DNA from: Candidatus Avelusimicrobium gallicola
Lineage (GTDB): Bacteria; Elusimicrobiota; Elusimicrobia; Elusimicrobiales; UBA9959
DNA: 47,683 nucleotides
Assembly: GCA_020722185.1 (NCBI GenBank)
Contig: DYLH01000011.1
Location: forward strand, 1 to 47,683
Direction: 5' to 3'
Within the stretch, counting starts at the first letter, position 1; the number at the start of each line of letters is the position of its first letter. A program made the position numbers and the translations under genes. Shown piece by piece: positions 27,414 through 37,469 of this stretch. Below the pieces are notes generated by a model. It was given only the letters and a program-made list of their open reading frames with translations, ran no database searches and was not told where the DNA came from.

Positions 27414-28628
27414 ATGATAAATATCAAGAACTATGAATCCATAGTAGGCGCACAAGCAATAAATGAGCTCTACTATCTGGGCGAAAAACTAAAGGGAAAA
27501 AAAGTAAAAAACATAAACTCCACAGCCGTGGGTGGCGGTGTGGCAGAGATACTTACTAAAATGGTGCCATTGTTAAATCAAATTGGAGTTGAAACTCAGT
27601 GGGACGTAATAAAGGGGGATCAAAAATTCTTCACAATTACAAAAAAAATGCATAATGCCTTACATGGCAAGCCAGAAGTTTTCTCAGAAGAAGATTTTGA
27701 ATACTTCTCTCAAATTGCAAGAGAAAACGCAGAAAATATAGATTTATCCTCAGATGTGATTTTCGTACATGATCCGCAACCAATAATGCTTGTAGAAAAA
27801 AGACATAACAATAAATGGCTATGGCGTTGTCATGTAGATATCACTGAATCTAGCGAAAATGTTTATACTTTTCTTAAGAATTATATATTACGCTATGATA
27901 CTTGCGTCTTTTCCTCGCCCGCTTTTTCCCAAAAAGATATAGAGATACCTCAAGTAATGATATGTCCTTCTATAGATCCGCTCAGCGATAAAAATAAAGA
28001 ACTTCCAGTAGAAGAAGTAAACAAGGTCTTTGAAGAGTTTGGGATAGACCGCAAACGGCCAGTCATAACTCAGATTTCCCGTTTTGATCATCTCAAAGAT
28101 CCTGTGGGTGTTATAAAAGCATACAAACTTGTGAAAAAATATAATGACTGTCAGTTGGTATTAGCGGGAGGAGGAGCCACAGATGACCCGGAGGGGATAA
28201 AAGTTTATGAAGAGGTTATTTCGGCTGCTGAAGGTGACCAGGACATACACATACTTTTGCTTCCCCAAAATGACATTCTTATCAATGCCCTACAAAGGGG
28301 AAGCGATATAATAATACAAAAATCACTGAAAGAAGGTTTTGGGTTGACAGTTTCAGAAGCATTATGGAAAGAGAAACCGGTAATAGCTTCCGCTGTTGGT
28401 GGGATACCATTACAAATAACTCACAAATATGGCGGCTTGCTTACATATTCCATAGAGGGAACAGCCTATTATCTTAAGCAATTATTAAATGCCCCAGACT
28501 ATGCCGCTATGCTTGGCAGAAATGGCAAAGAACATATAAAGAATAATTTCCTAATAACAAGACACTTAAAAGAATATTTACTGCTTTTCCTGTCGGTTTA
28601 TAATGCGCAAGATATAGTCTACTTCTAA
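27414..28628 (+). CDS. TreT-like trehalose synthase (GT4 glycosyltransferase)
   Basis: INSTAVGGGVAEILTKMVPLLNQIGVETQWDVIKGDQKFFTITKKMHNALHG; VFVHDPQPIMLVEKR; ISRFDHLKDPVGVI; SLKEGFGLTVSEALWKEKPVIASAVGGIPLQI. Confidence 0.88.
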   Translation: MINIKNYESIVGAQAINELYYLGEKLKGKKVKNINSTAVGGGVAEILTKMVPLLNQIGVETQWDVIKGDQKFFTITKKMHNALHGKPEVFSEEDFEYFSQIARENAENIDLSSDVIFVHDPQPIMLVEKRHNNKWLWRCHVDITESSENVYTFLKNYILRYDTCVFSSPAFSQKDIEIPQVMICPSIDPLSDKNKELPVEEVNKVFEEFGIDRKRPVITQISRFDHLKDPVGVIKAYKLVKKYNDCQLVLAGGGATDDPEGIKVYEEVISAAEGDQDIHILLLPQNDILINALQRGSDIIIQKSLKEGFGLTVSEALWKEKPVIASAVGGIPLQITHKYGGLLTYSIEGTAYYLKQLLNAPDYAAMLGRNGKEHIKNNFLITRHLKEYLLLFLSVYNAQDIVYF

Positions 28629-28645
28629 TTTTATATCATATTATC

Positions 28646-29530
28646 ATGGATTTCGGTCAACTAAATGGAAAAAATATATTCATTTCTGGTTTTGGGAAAA
28701 ACTGCGGAAAGACTACTTTCCTTAAGTTTTTGCTCACACAAATTGTTGGGAGAAGAGCCTATTTTTCAATAGGTATAGATGGCGAAAAAACAGATGAAAT
28801 TTATAGCAATCTCAAACCAAGGATAAAAGCCTCTGCAGGAGACTTTTTTTTATATAATCCTTTTTTTTCTTCTCCAAAGGCAAGTATAAAAATAATAAAT
28901 TCCTATGAAAACGGGCATCTTGTCCTTGCTGAAACTATTAGAAGTGGATTTGTTGAAATTCATGGTCCTTCAGGTAATTACAAACTGGAAGAAATAGTTT
29001 CAGATCTCAGAAAATTTGGAGCAGAAACAGTCATAGTTGATGGCGCATTTGATAGGCTAACTCAGGTGGCGGCTGTCCCAAGAGCTAAAGTTTTTTATGT
29101 CTGCCATGTCTCTAAAGAAAATCTTAATGAAACTGCTATGCGTATTTCGCTACTTTTTTCCCTATCTAAAACGCCATGTATCAAAGAAAATATTTCTTAT
29201 TTTGATTTCACTTCCAGCTCGCCAATTCTCAAAAGGGAAATTTTTTTTCTTCCTGGAGCTTTAACTTTCAATAAAGCTAACAATATTCCAAAAGAAGCAA
29301 AAAAAGTGATTCTTGAAGATTTAACAAAAGTTTTTGTTGACTATAATTACTGGGAAGCATTAAAAAAAGAAAAAGAAATTTATTTTGCCACAAGTATAGG
29401 TTTAACTGCATTTGTAGTTAATTTATATAATATTGGCAGAGAGGCATTTGAGGAAAGGTTAAAAGATAAGGAAATTTTAACTAGGATGATATATAATCCA
29501 TATGAACATCAACCACTTCGCAGAACTTGA
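28646..29530 (+). CDS. kamB: KamB-like protein (lysine 5,6-aminomutase reactivase component)
   Basis: GFGKNCGKTTFLKFL P-loop; ETVIVDGAFDRLTQV; gene position before MutS-like KamC and KamDE. Confidence 0.82.
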   Translation: MDFGQLNGKNIFISGFGKNCGKTTFLKFLLTQIVGRRAYFSIGIDGEKTDEIYSNLKPRIKASAGDFFLYNPFFSSPKASIKIINSYENGHLVLAETIRSGFVEIHGPSGNYKLEEIVSDLRKFGAETVIVDGAFDRLTQVAAVPRAKVFYVCHVSKENLNETAMRISLLFSLSKTPCIKENISYFDFTSSSPILKREIFFLPGALTFNKANNIPKEAKKVILEDLTKVFVDYNYWEALKKEKEIYFATSIGLTAFVVNLYNIGREAFEERLKDKEILTRMIYNPYEHQPLRRT

Positions 29531-31058
29531 AAAGATAATGGCTCATCTCAAGCCTCTTTCTCCCAAAGGGAAAGAGGCAGCAGAAAAGCTTTATTTGACT
29601 TCCGATGAAAGTAAAATTATTAGGCGACTTAATAGTATAAAGTTGGCGCGTCGATTCTTGCGATCCAAGAAATTGAAAACAGATAAGATCAAGTATCATC
29701 TCAAAAAAATACCAATACTAAAAGAAAAAGAGGAATATTCAGCTGACGAAATATTTTTGTTTAAAAAATTTATAAACAACACGGCTGCCATATTTTCGTA
29801 TTTAGGTGAGAATGAAAAAAAATTTTTTGGGGCATATTTTAACCTTCAAGACTTGCTAAATGAGCTATCAAAAGATGCAAAAGGTGATGAATTTTATATA
29901 TCAAGTGCCTATGATTTGGAACTTGGCGAAGTCAGAGAAAAAATCGCTGAACTAGAAAAAAAGATAAATGTGGAGTTAAATCAATTCTATTCTCAAATAA
30001 AGCAAGAGACAGATCTTGATTTTTCAGGAAAAGATTTTCTGATAGTTGGGCAGGAGATAAAGCAAAAAAATAAAAAACTTCTCTATCTGGAAACTTATGA
30101 TAATTTTTCATTTATCGCCAAACCTATTCTAAATTCTAAATTGGTTAACTTGAATATTGAAAAGGAAGAGTTACTGAAAAGAGAAAGAGAAATTGAGCTC
30201 AAAGTGCTTTCCAGATTGTCATTAAAAATAAAAAAAGTTTTTCCAGAAATCTTATCTTATTCAAAAATCATAGAAGAGATAGATCTGGCTTTCGCAGCAG
30301 CTACTATGGCTGAAGAACTAGGGCTTAGTGAACCAAAGCTTGGACAGGATAAAATACAATGCGAAAAAGCATTTTTTCCGCCTTTAAAAGAAGAACTGGA
30401 TAAATTGAACATACCTTACACGCCTCTTTCATTTTCTTTTTCGAAAAAGATAAATGTGATCACAGGTTCCAATATGGGCGGCAAGACCGTGGTTCTTAAA
30501 ACTCTCGCTTTATGTCAGGTTTTAGCTCAGATGGGTCTCTTTGTTCCAGCTGATTCATATAGCGCACCCATATTCGGATCAATCTTTTCTATGGGAGAAG
30601 AGGGACATATTGCAGGGCTTAGTTCTTTTGGAACAGAAATAAATGAACTCATTTATGCCCTAAATGAAAAAAAAATGCCAAAACTCATATTTGCGGATGA
30701 ATTTGCCAAAACAACAAATTCAGCTCAAGGGTCTGCTCTTTTTTCAGCCATAATAGAGAAATTTTCAAAGCAAGATGTATACTTTTTTGCCGCCACACAT
30801 TTAGGAGAAATTAAAGGGACAGATGAGACTGATTTTTTGTCTATGAAAGGTTTTAATAAAGAGAAATATTCATCAGGCAAAAACCTTGACGAACTATCTG
30901 AAAGTGAACGATTAAAACTTATAAACAAACATATGGATTATACCCTAATCAGAAATGCAAAGCAAAAATCATTTTATGATGCTTTTAATATAGCCAGCTT
31001 GCTTGGACTCGATAGAGAAATAGTGGATTCTGCGATAAAACATTTGAAAGAAAAATAG
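29502..31058 (+). CDS. kamC: KamC, MutS-like ATPase (lysine 5,6-aminomutase reactivase component)
   Basis: INVITGSNMGGKTVVLKTLALCQVLAQMGLFVPAD; FSMGEEGHIAGLSSFGTEINEL; MutS-type ATPase core without mismatch-recognition domain. Confidence 0.88.
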   Translation: MNINHFAELEKIMAHLKPLSPKGKEAAEKLYLTSDESKIIRRLNSIKLARRFLRSKKLKTDKIKYHLKKIPILKEKEEYSADEIFLFKKFINNTAAIFSYLGENEKKFFGAYFNLQDLLNELSKDAKGDEFYISSAYDLELGEVREKIAELEKKINVELNQFYSQIKQETDLDFSGKDFLIVGQEIKQKNKKLLYLETYDNFSFIAKPILNSKLVNLNIEKEELLKREREIELKVLSRLSLKIKKVFPEILSYSKIIEEIDLAFAAATMAEELGLSEPKLGQDKIQCEKAFFPPLKEELDKLNIPYTPLSFSFSKKINVITGSNMGGKTVVLKTLALCQVLAQMGLFVPADSYSAPIFGSIFSMGEEGHIAGLSSFGTEINELIYALNEKKMPKLIFADEFAKTTNSAQGSALFSAIIEKFSKQDVYFFAATHLGEIKGTDETDFLSMKGFNKEKYSSGKNLDELSESERLKLINKHMDYTLIRNAKQKSFYDAFNIASLLGLDREIVDSAIKHLKEK

Positions 31059-31081
31059 CATTTGAGGATTGCGGAGGATAA

Positions 31082-32659
31082 ATGAATAAAAAACTTGGAC
31101 TATCAAAATCAAAAATAAATAAATCGCGTCAATTGGCATCTAAAATAACAGGAAAGATACAAAACTACATAGACTCACATACCACAATAACTGTGGAAAG
31201 AGCTACCCTGAGACTTTTGGGCGCAGATGGCGCAAATAGCGAGGGGATCCCTGTTCCAAATCTTATAGCAGATTCACTTATAGATAAATGCCCCTTCGGC
31301 TTAGCTAGGTATTATATCAACGCTTTAATCAAAACTGGACAAGAGCCAGAAGAGCTTAATTCTCAAATATCCAAGGGATTGGATATATCCAAGATAGATC
31401 TCGCAGATCCAAAAGCTATTGAAAAAAAAGCCGGAGAATTATTAAATTTGTTCGATGCCCGTCTCAATGCTAATGTTTCATACAGAAAAGCCAAAATTAA
31501 GGAATTTGAGAAAAATGAAAAAAATCCATGGATATATGTAATAGTCGCAACCGGAAACATATATGAGGATGTAAAACAGGCAAAGGCTGCAGCAATGGAA
31601 GGCGCCGATATAGTAGCTGTTATAAGGACTACGGCGCAAAGCCTATTAGACTATGTTCCATATGGAGCCACCACCGAAGGTTTTGGCGGAACATATGCCA
31701 CACAAGAAAATTTCAGAATAATGAGAAAAGCTCTGGATGAAGTGTCTGAAAAAGAAAAAAGATACATAAGACTCGTGAATTACTGTTCAGGACTTTGTAT
31801 GCCAGAAATAGCGGCAATGGGCGCTATAGAAAGACTTGATATGATGCTAAATGACTCAATGTATGGAATCCTGTTTAGAGACATAAATATGTATAGAACA
31901 TTCACAGATCAATTCTTCTCAAGAATGATAAATGCTTCGGCCGATATAATAATAAACACAGGAGAAGACAATTATCTGACTACATCAGACGCTGTTGAAA
32001 AAGCCCACACAGTTTTGGCTTCACAATTCTTGAATGAAAGTTTTGCGCATAGAGCTGGAATGAGAGATGAATTGCTTGGGCTTGGGCATGCATTTGAAAT
32101 GAATCCAGAGATAAAGAGTGGATTTCTGCTGGAATTTGCTCAAGCTTTGATGGCCAGAGAAATATTTGAGAATCATCCTCTCAAGTATATGCCTCCAACC
32201 AAGTTTATGACCGGTAATATTTTCAAGGGCTATGCAATGAATACTATGTTTAATTTTGTCACTAAAGCCACAAATCAGAAAATAGAGCTGCTCGGTATGC
32301 TTACAGAAGCTATACACACTCCGTATTTGCAGGACAGGGCTCTGGCTATAGAAAACGCTCTATATGTTCACAATAATGTGGAGGGATTCCTGGATGAAGT
32401 GGAATTTAAGAAAAATGGCATAATAAAAAATCGCGCAAATCAGGTATTAGATGAAACTTTAGAAATGTTGAAAGAAGTAAATAAGATTGGTCTTTTCAAA
32501 GCTATTGAGATAGGTATGTTCGCTGACATCAAAAGGCCTCCGGAAGGGGGGAAAGGTTTTGATGGGGTCTTTGAAAAGGATGAAAATTATTACAATCCAG
32601 TAGAAATTTACCTTAAATCCAGATTGGGTTTGTTGGAAAAAAAGGATATTGAAAAATAA
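31082..32659 (+). CDS. kamD: Lysine 5,6-aminomutase alpha subunit
   Basis: TVERATLRLLGADGANSEGIPVPN; VAVIRTTAQSLLDYVPYGATTEGFGGTYATQENFRIMRKALDE. Confidence 0.95.
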   Translation: MNKKLGLSKSKINKSRQLASKITGKIQNYIDSHTTITVERATLRLLGADGANSEGIPVPNLIADSLIDKCPFGLARYYINALIKTGQEPEELNSQISKGLDISKIDLADPKAIEKKAGELLNLFDARLNANVSYRKAKIKEFEKNEKNPWIYVIVATGNIYEDVKQAKAAAMEGADIVAVIRTTAQSLLDYVPYGATTEGFGGTYATQENFRIMRKALDEVSEKEKRYIRLVNYCSGLCMPEIAAMGAIERLDMMLNDSMYGILFRDINMYRTFTDQFFSRMINASADIIINTGEDNYLTTSDAVEKAHTVLASQFLNESFAHRAGMRDELLGLGHAFEMNPEIKSGFLLEFAQALMAREIFENHPLKYMPPTKFMTGNIFKGYAMNTMFNFVTKATNQKIELLGMLTEAIHTPYLQDRALAIENALYVHNNVEGFLDEVEFKKNGIIKNRANQVLDETLEMLKEVNKIGLFKAIEIGMFADIKRPPEGGKGFDGVFEKDENYYNPVEIYLKSRLGLLEKKDIEK

Positions 32660-32692
32660 TTTTTGATTCAATGGAGTATCAGCGGAGGATAT

Positions 32693-33430
32693 ATGAACAT
32701 AGTAAAAGCTTATGGAGACACCTTAAATGACGGAGCGATACAGCTTTCTTTCACCTTGCCGATTCCTTTCGGCGGCAAAGCCAAAGAGGCTGCCAGACTT
32801 TTTGTATTAAAAATGGGATTTAAACACGCCGATATAGTACATAGCGCTCCTCTCAGCGATGATTTCACTTTTTTTGTGGCCTATGCCAAGACAGAAAACT
32901 CAATAGATTACGACGAAGTTGAATATACGGAAGCGGTTGACAAAGCCATGTCTATGGATGAGGTAAACGCATTTATAAAGCAAAATTTCAAAAGAAAAAT
33001 AACAATCATAGGCGCATGCACAGGATTTGACGCGCATACAGTTGGGATAGACGCAATAATGAATATGAAAGGCTATAATCATCATTTTGGCCTCGAGAGA
33101 TATCCTATGGTGGAGGCTCTCAATTTAGGAGCTCAGGTCCCAAATGAAAAGTTAATAGAGCAGGCCAAAAAGGTGAATGCCGATGCCATAATAATTTCTC
33201 AGATAGTAACACAAAAAGACGCGCATATAAAAAATCTGACAAATTTCATAGAATTAATAGAAGCCGAGAAACTTAGAGAAAGATTTGTTTTTGTCATAGG
33301 TGGACCAAGAATAAGCAATAAACTGGCTATTGAACTTGGTTTTGACGCTGGCTTTGGCCCCGGCACTTATGCGGAAGATGTGGCAACATTTATTGTAAAA
33401 AAGATGTATGAAAAGATGATAGAAAAATAA
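32693..33430 (+). CDS. kamE: Lysine 5,6-aminomutase beta subunit (cobalamin binding)
   Basis: GDTLNDGAIQLSFTLPIPFGGKAKEAARLF; GACTGFDAHTVGIDAIMNMKGYNHHFGLERYPMVEALNLGAQVPNE (DxHxxG). SD ggagg before ATG 32693. Confidence 0.95.
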   Translation: MNIVKAYGDTLNDGAIQLSFTLPIPFGGKAKEAARLFVLKMGFKHADIVHSAPLSDDFTFFVAYAKTENSIDYDEVEYTEAVDKAMSMDEVNAFIKQNFKRKITIIGACTGFDAHTVGIDAIMNMKGYNHHFGLERYPMVEALNLGAQVPNEKLIEQAKKVNADAIIISQIVTQKDAHIKNLTNFIELIEAEKLRERFVFVIGGPRISNKLAIELGFDAGFGPGTYAEDVATFIVKKMYEKMIEK

Positions 33431-33459
33431 TAGTTTAGCAATGATCTCATGGAGGAATA

Positions 33460-34704
33460 ATGTCAGATAAACTTAAACTTGAAAATTCTCAAAAGCTTTA
33501 CGCAGAATCGCAAGATCTTATACCAGGCGGCATGATGGGGATAAGGAGACCTTATAATTTTGTTCCGGGTGAATATCCAATTTTTTTTGAATACGGCAAA
33601 GGCGGAAAAGTTGTAGATGTGGATGGGAATGAGTACATAGATATGCTTTGCGCATATGGTCCGATAATAATAGGACACAGGGAAAAAGAGATAGATAAAG
33701 CAGTTATAAATCAGATGAAAGAAAAGGGATTTTGTATGTCTCTTGTTCAACCAATTCAAAATGAATTGGCAAGAAAAATAATATCCATGGTTCCATCAGC
33801 TGAAAAAGTTGTTTTTGTTAAAACTGGTTCAGACGCAACCACTCTCGCCACAAGGATAGCCAGAGGACATACAAAGAAGACAAAGATACTCCGCTGCGGA
33901 TATCATGGCTGGCATGATTGGTGCGTTGAGGTAAAGGGCGGGATACCTAAAAAACTTTATGAAGATGTATATGAATTTGAATACAATAATCTCGAACAGG
34001 TGGAATCATTAATGAAAGAGCATGGCAATGATACTGCTGCCATAATAGTTACCCCGGTAGGACACCCTCTGGCTCACCCTGTTGAGATGCCCAAACCAAA
34101 TTTCTTGCAAGGCGTCAAAGAATTGGCTCAGAAATATGGCGCAGTATTGATATTCGATGAAATAAGAAGCGGATTCAGATTCTCTCTTGGCGGAGCTCAA
34201 AAAGCATTTGGCGTGACACCGGACCTATCAGTATTTGGCAAGGCTATGGCAAATGGCTATGAGATAAGCATGGTTGTTGGGAAAAAAGAAATAATGGATG
34301 TTTTGGTGAAAGAAGTTTTTGTCTCTTCCACATATTTTCCAAACTCTCTTTCAATGGTTGCAGCATTAAAGACTATAGAAATTATGGAAAGAGATAATAT
34401 CCTGGATGCGGTAAGGAAAAGAGGTGAGATATTTGCATCTGTAATAGAAAAGTACTTAAAGAGAAATGATCTACCAGTAGAATTTTCTGGCGCGCCTCTC
34501 ATGCCATATATAACATTCAATAAGGATGAGAATGGACTATACAAAAAACTTCGCAATGAATTTTATACTCAGCTCATAAGGAGAAAAGTATTTTTGCAAC
34601 CATATCATCACGGTTATGTATGCTACAGACACAGCGCAAAAGATATGAAATACGCTGCTGAAATGGTTTGTGAAAGTCTTGAAGAAATAAGAAAAAGTAT
34701 TTAA
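33460..34704 (+). CDS. Class III (GSA-like) PLP aminotransferase, probable 3-aminobutyryl-CoA aminotransferase
   Basis: [63 protein letters not shown]; located between kamE and thiolase. Confidence 0.85.
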   Translation: MSDKLKLENSQKLYAESQDLIPGGMMGIRRPYNFVPGEYPIFFEYGKGGKVVDVDGNEYIDMLCAYGPIIIGHREKEIDKAVINQMKEKGFCMSLVQPIQNELARKIISMVPSAEKVVFVKTGSDATTLATRIARGHTKKTKILRCGYHGWHDWCVEVKGGIPKKLYEDVYEFEYNNLEQVESLMKEHGNDTAAIIVTPVGHPLAHPVEMPKPNFLQGVKELAQKYGAVLIFDEIRSGFRFSLGGAQKAFGVTPDLSVFGKAMANGYEISMVVGKKEIMDVLVKEVFVSSTYFPNSLSMVAALKTIEIMERDNILDAVRKRGEIFASVIEKYLKRNDLPVEFSGAPLMPYITFNKDENGLYKKLRNEFYTQLIRRKVFLQPYHHGYVCYRHSAKDMKYAAEMVCESLEEIRKSI

Positions 34705-34721
34705 CCTACAAGGAGGAATAT

Positions 34722-35906
34722 ATGCATAATGAAGTTTATATAGTTGATGGATTGAGAACAGCAATAGGAAGTTTTGGCGGAACACTGGCTTCTTTTGAGG
34801 CTGCTAAATTGGGAGAAATAGTTGTAAGAAGACTTATTGAAAAAAATAATTTATCTACAGAAGAAATAGATGAACTAATAATTGGCAATGTGCTTCAAGC
34901 CGGACAAGGTCAAAATGTGGCCAGACAAATAGAGCTTAATTCAGGAATACCATATGACAAGACAGCTATGACTGTAAATATGGTCTGTGGGTCTGGACTT
35001 CGCAGTGTAGCTTTGGCGGCGCAGGCCATAAAAGCGCATGAAGCAAATATAGTTATATCTGGTGGGACAGAATCGATGAGCAATGCGCCATATCTACTTA
35101 AAAAAGCTCGTTTTGGGTATAGGATGGGCAATGCCGAAATGATAGACAGCATGATAAATGATGGGCTATGGGATATATTCAACAATTACCATATGGGGAT
35201 AACAGCGGAGAATCTAGCAGAAAAATATAATATATCTCGCGAAGAACAAGATATTTTCGCGGTGAAATCTCAAAATAAAGCGGAGAAAGCGATAAAAGAA
35301 GGGAAATTCAAAGAAGAAATAGTTCCAATCCCAATACCTCAAAAAAAAGGAGAAGTTTTAAATTTTGACACAGATGAATATCCAAAATTTGGCACATCCA
35401 TTGAGAAAGTGTCCAAACTTAAGCCCGCTTTCAAGAAAGATGGCACAGTTACAGCTGCCAATTCCTCCGGAATAAATGACGGCGCCGCAGCTCTTCTGGT
35501 GGCAGACTCTGAAACAGTCAAAAAAAAGGGCTGGACCCCATTGGCAAGAATAGTCTCATACGGCTATGCGGGAGTTGACCCTAAAATAATGGGAATAGGA
35601 CCTGTAGAGGCAGTAAAAAAAGCCTTATCAAAAGCAGGCTGGCAGGTCTCAGATCTTGATTTAATAGAGGCAAATGAAGCTTTTGCCGCTCAGGCTTTAA
35701 GTGTGTCCAAAGAGTTAGGACTACCAGAGGAGAAAAGCAATGTAAATGGCGGAGCCATAGCTTTCGGTCACCCTATCGGCGCCAGTGGGGCAAGAATACT
35801 GGTTACACTCCTCTATGAAATGAAAAGGAGAAAAGCAAAAAGAGGATTGGCTACTCTGTGTATAGGTGGCGGAATGGGGATAGCTATGTGCGTGGAAAGA
35901 GAATAA
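34722..35906 (+). CDS. Acetyl-CoA acetyltransferase (thiolase)
   Basis: [78 protein letters not shown]. Confidence 0.96.
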   Translation: MHNEVYIVDGLRTAIGSFGGTLASFEAAKLGEIVVRRLIEKNNLSTEEIDELIIGNVLQAGQGQNVARQIELNSGIPYDKTAMTVNMVCGSGLRSVALAAQAIKAHEANIVISGGTESMSNAPYLLKKARFGYRMGNAEMIDSMINDGLWDIFNNYHMGITAENLAEKYNISREEQDIFAVKSQNKAEKAIKEGKFKEEIVPIPIPQKKGEVLNFDTDEYPKFGTSIEKVSKLKPAFKKDGTVTAANSSGINDGAAALLVADSETVKKKGWTPLARIVSYGYAGVDPKIMGIGPVEAVKKALSKAGWQVSDLDLIEANEAFAAQALSVSKELGLPEEKSNVNGGAIAFGHPIGASGARILVTLLYEMKRRKAKRGLATLCIGGGMGIAMCVERE

Positions 35907-35960
35907 ACTTTTACACATTATTTTCTATTTTAAACCTCCTTTCTTCTTTATTATTTTTTT

Positions 35961-37112
35961 ATGAAAGTTCTGCATATAATCACAAGGCTTGAAAAAGGAG
36001 GATCAGCCAAAAACACTCTCGCGTCTCTTTCTGTTGACGGTTTTGATAATTTCCTTGTTTATGGTCCTTGTGTATTTTCTGAAAAAATTGAAAATTCTAG
36101 TAAAATATTTGAAGCCTCACATCTCAGTAGAGAAATTTGTCCACATAAGGATCTGATAGCTCTTATCGAAATCTATTTTCTTATAAAAAAAATAAAACCA
36201 GACATAGTACACACACATACATCTAAGGCCGGGATACTTGGCAGAATGGCGGCTTTCATATACAATTTACCTTCTAAAAAAGCCTTAGTAATTCACACTC
36301 CACATGGTCATTTATTTTATGGCTATTATGGGTATATAAAAACAAATTTTTTTAAGGCAATAGAGAGAATATTTTCAAAAATAACCGACTTTTATATAGC
36401 TCTGACTGAGGGGGAGAAGATAGAAAGCATTGAAGCGGGACTTGGAAATCAGAAAAAATGGACAGTTATAAATAGCGGTATAGATTTTCCACAAAAACTT
36501 CTATCCAGACACGAAGCCAGAAGTCAGTTTGGTCTACCTGAAAAAGCTTTCATAGCTGCCTATGTAGGCCGCCTTGAATATGTCAAAGGACCAGATATTT
36601 TTCTTGAAATAGTTTCTTCGCTCAAGAAATATGAGGATGCGCCTTCTCTTTATATTATAGTTGGGGATGGTTCTATGAGAAAGGAACTTGAAAAATTCGC
36701 AATTAAAAAGAGTATTTTAGATAAGATACTATTTCTCGGACACAGGGAAAATATTTTTGAACTATTAAGAGCGCTAGATTTTATCATTCAGCCATCCAGA
36801 AATGAGGCTATGGGTAGAACAGTAATAGAGGCGCAATACTGCGGACTGCCAGTTGTGGCAAGCGATGCCTGTGGTTTGCCATGGGCAATGAAAGATGGGA
36901 AGACTGGATTTTTGTTTAAAAGAAACGATGTATCAGATGCTGTTGAAAAAGTAAAAAAATTATTTGATCCTTTATTAAGAGAAAAGCTTTCTCAATCGGC
37001 GTATTTATTCGCCAGAGAAAAGAACTCATATGGCGAATATAAGTGGTCTTCCAACTCTATGCGCAGAGATCTGCATTTATTTTATCTTTCAATAATAAAA
37101 AGAATGCATTAA
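35961..37112 (+). CDS. GT4-family glycosyltransferase
   Basis: IITRLEKGGSAKNTLASL; DIVHTHTSKAGILGRMAAF; HTPHGHLFYGYYG; YVGRLEYVKGPDIFLE; QPSRNEAMGRTVIEAQYCGLPVVAS. Confidence 0.93.
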   Translation: MKVLHIITRLEKGGSAKNTLASLSVDGFDNFLVYGPCVFSEKIENSSKIFEASHLSREICPHKDLIALIEIYFLIKKIKPDIVHTHTSKAGILGRMAAFIYNLPSKKALVIHTPHGHLFYGYYGYIKTNFFKAIERIFSKITDFYIALTEGEKIESIEAGLGNQKKWTVINSGIDFPQKLLSRHEARSQFGLPEKAFIAAYVGRLEYVKGPDIFLEIVSSLKKYEDAPSLYIIVGDGSMRKELEKFAIKKSILDKILFLGHRENIFELLRALDFIIQPSRNEAMGRTVIEAQYCGLPVVASDACGLPWAMKDGKTGFLFKRNDVSDAVEKVKKLFDPLLREKLSQSAYLFAREKNSYGEYKWSSNSMRRDLHLFYLSIIKRMH

Positions 37113-37252
37113 AAAACTTTTATGAATAGCTTTTTTTTGTTATACTTTAATTGTGAGAAGATCTATGTTCATATATCCTGAAAAGGAAAGTATAAAGGGT
37201 AAGCTTTTTATGAATTTCCCTTCATTTATCGGCTTATAAAATCAAAGGAGGT

Positions 37253-37459
37253 ATGATGCCAAAAATAGAAGTGGACGAGACTAAATGCAAAGGGTGCTAC
37301 CTCTGCATACAAGTCTGCCCTAAAAAATGCATAGAAAAATCGGATAAATTCTCTAAAACAGGATATTATCCCGCTAGGTATGCTAAAGAAGGTTGCTGTA
37401 TAGCTTGCATGTCTTGCGCTAAAATCTGCCCTGATCTCGCTATCAAGGTATACAAATAA
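37253..37459 (+). CDS. 2-oxoacid:ferredoxin oxidoreductase delta subunit (2x[4Fe-4S] ferredoxin)
   Basis: CKGCYLCIQVCPKKC and CCIACMSCAKICP motifs; operon with alpha/beta/gamma subunits. Confidence 0.92.
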   Translation: MMPKIEVDETKCKGCYLCIQVCPKKCIEKSDKFSKTGYYPARYAKEGCCIACMSCAKICPDLAIKVYK

Positions 37460-37469
37460 AGGAGATATT

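Noticed and set aside
29502-31058. DNA mismatch repair MutS
   Set aside because: Only the MutS-type ATPase core is present and it is embedded between kamB and kamD, which fits KamC instead.
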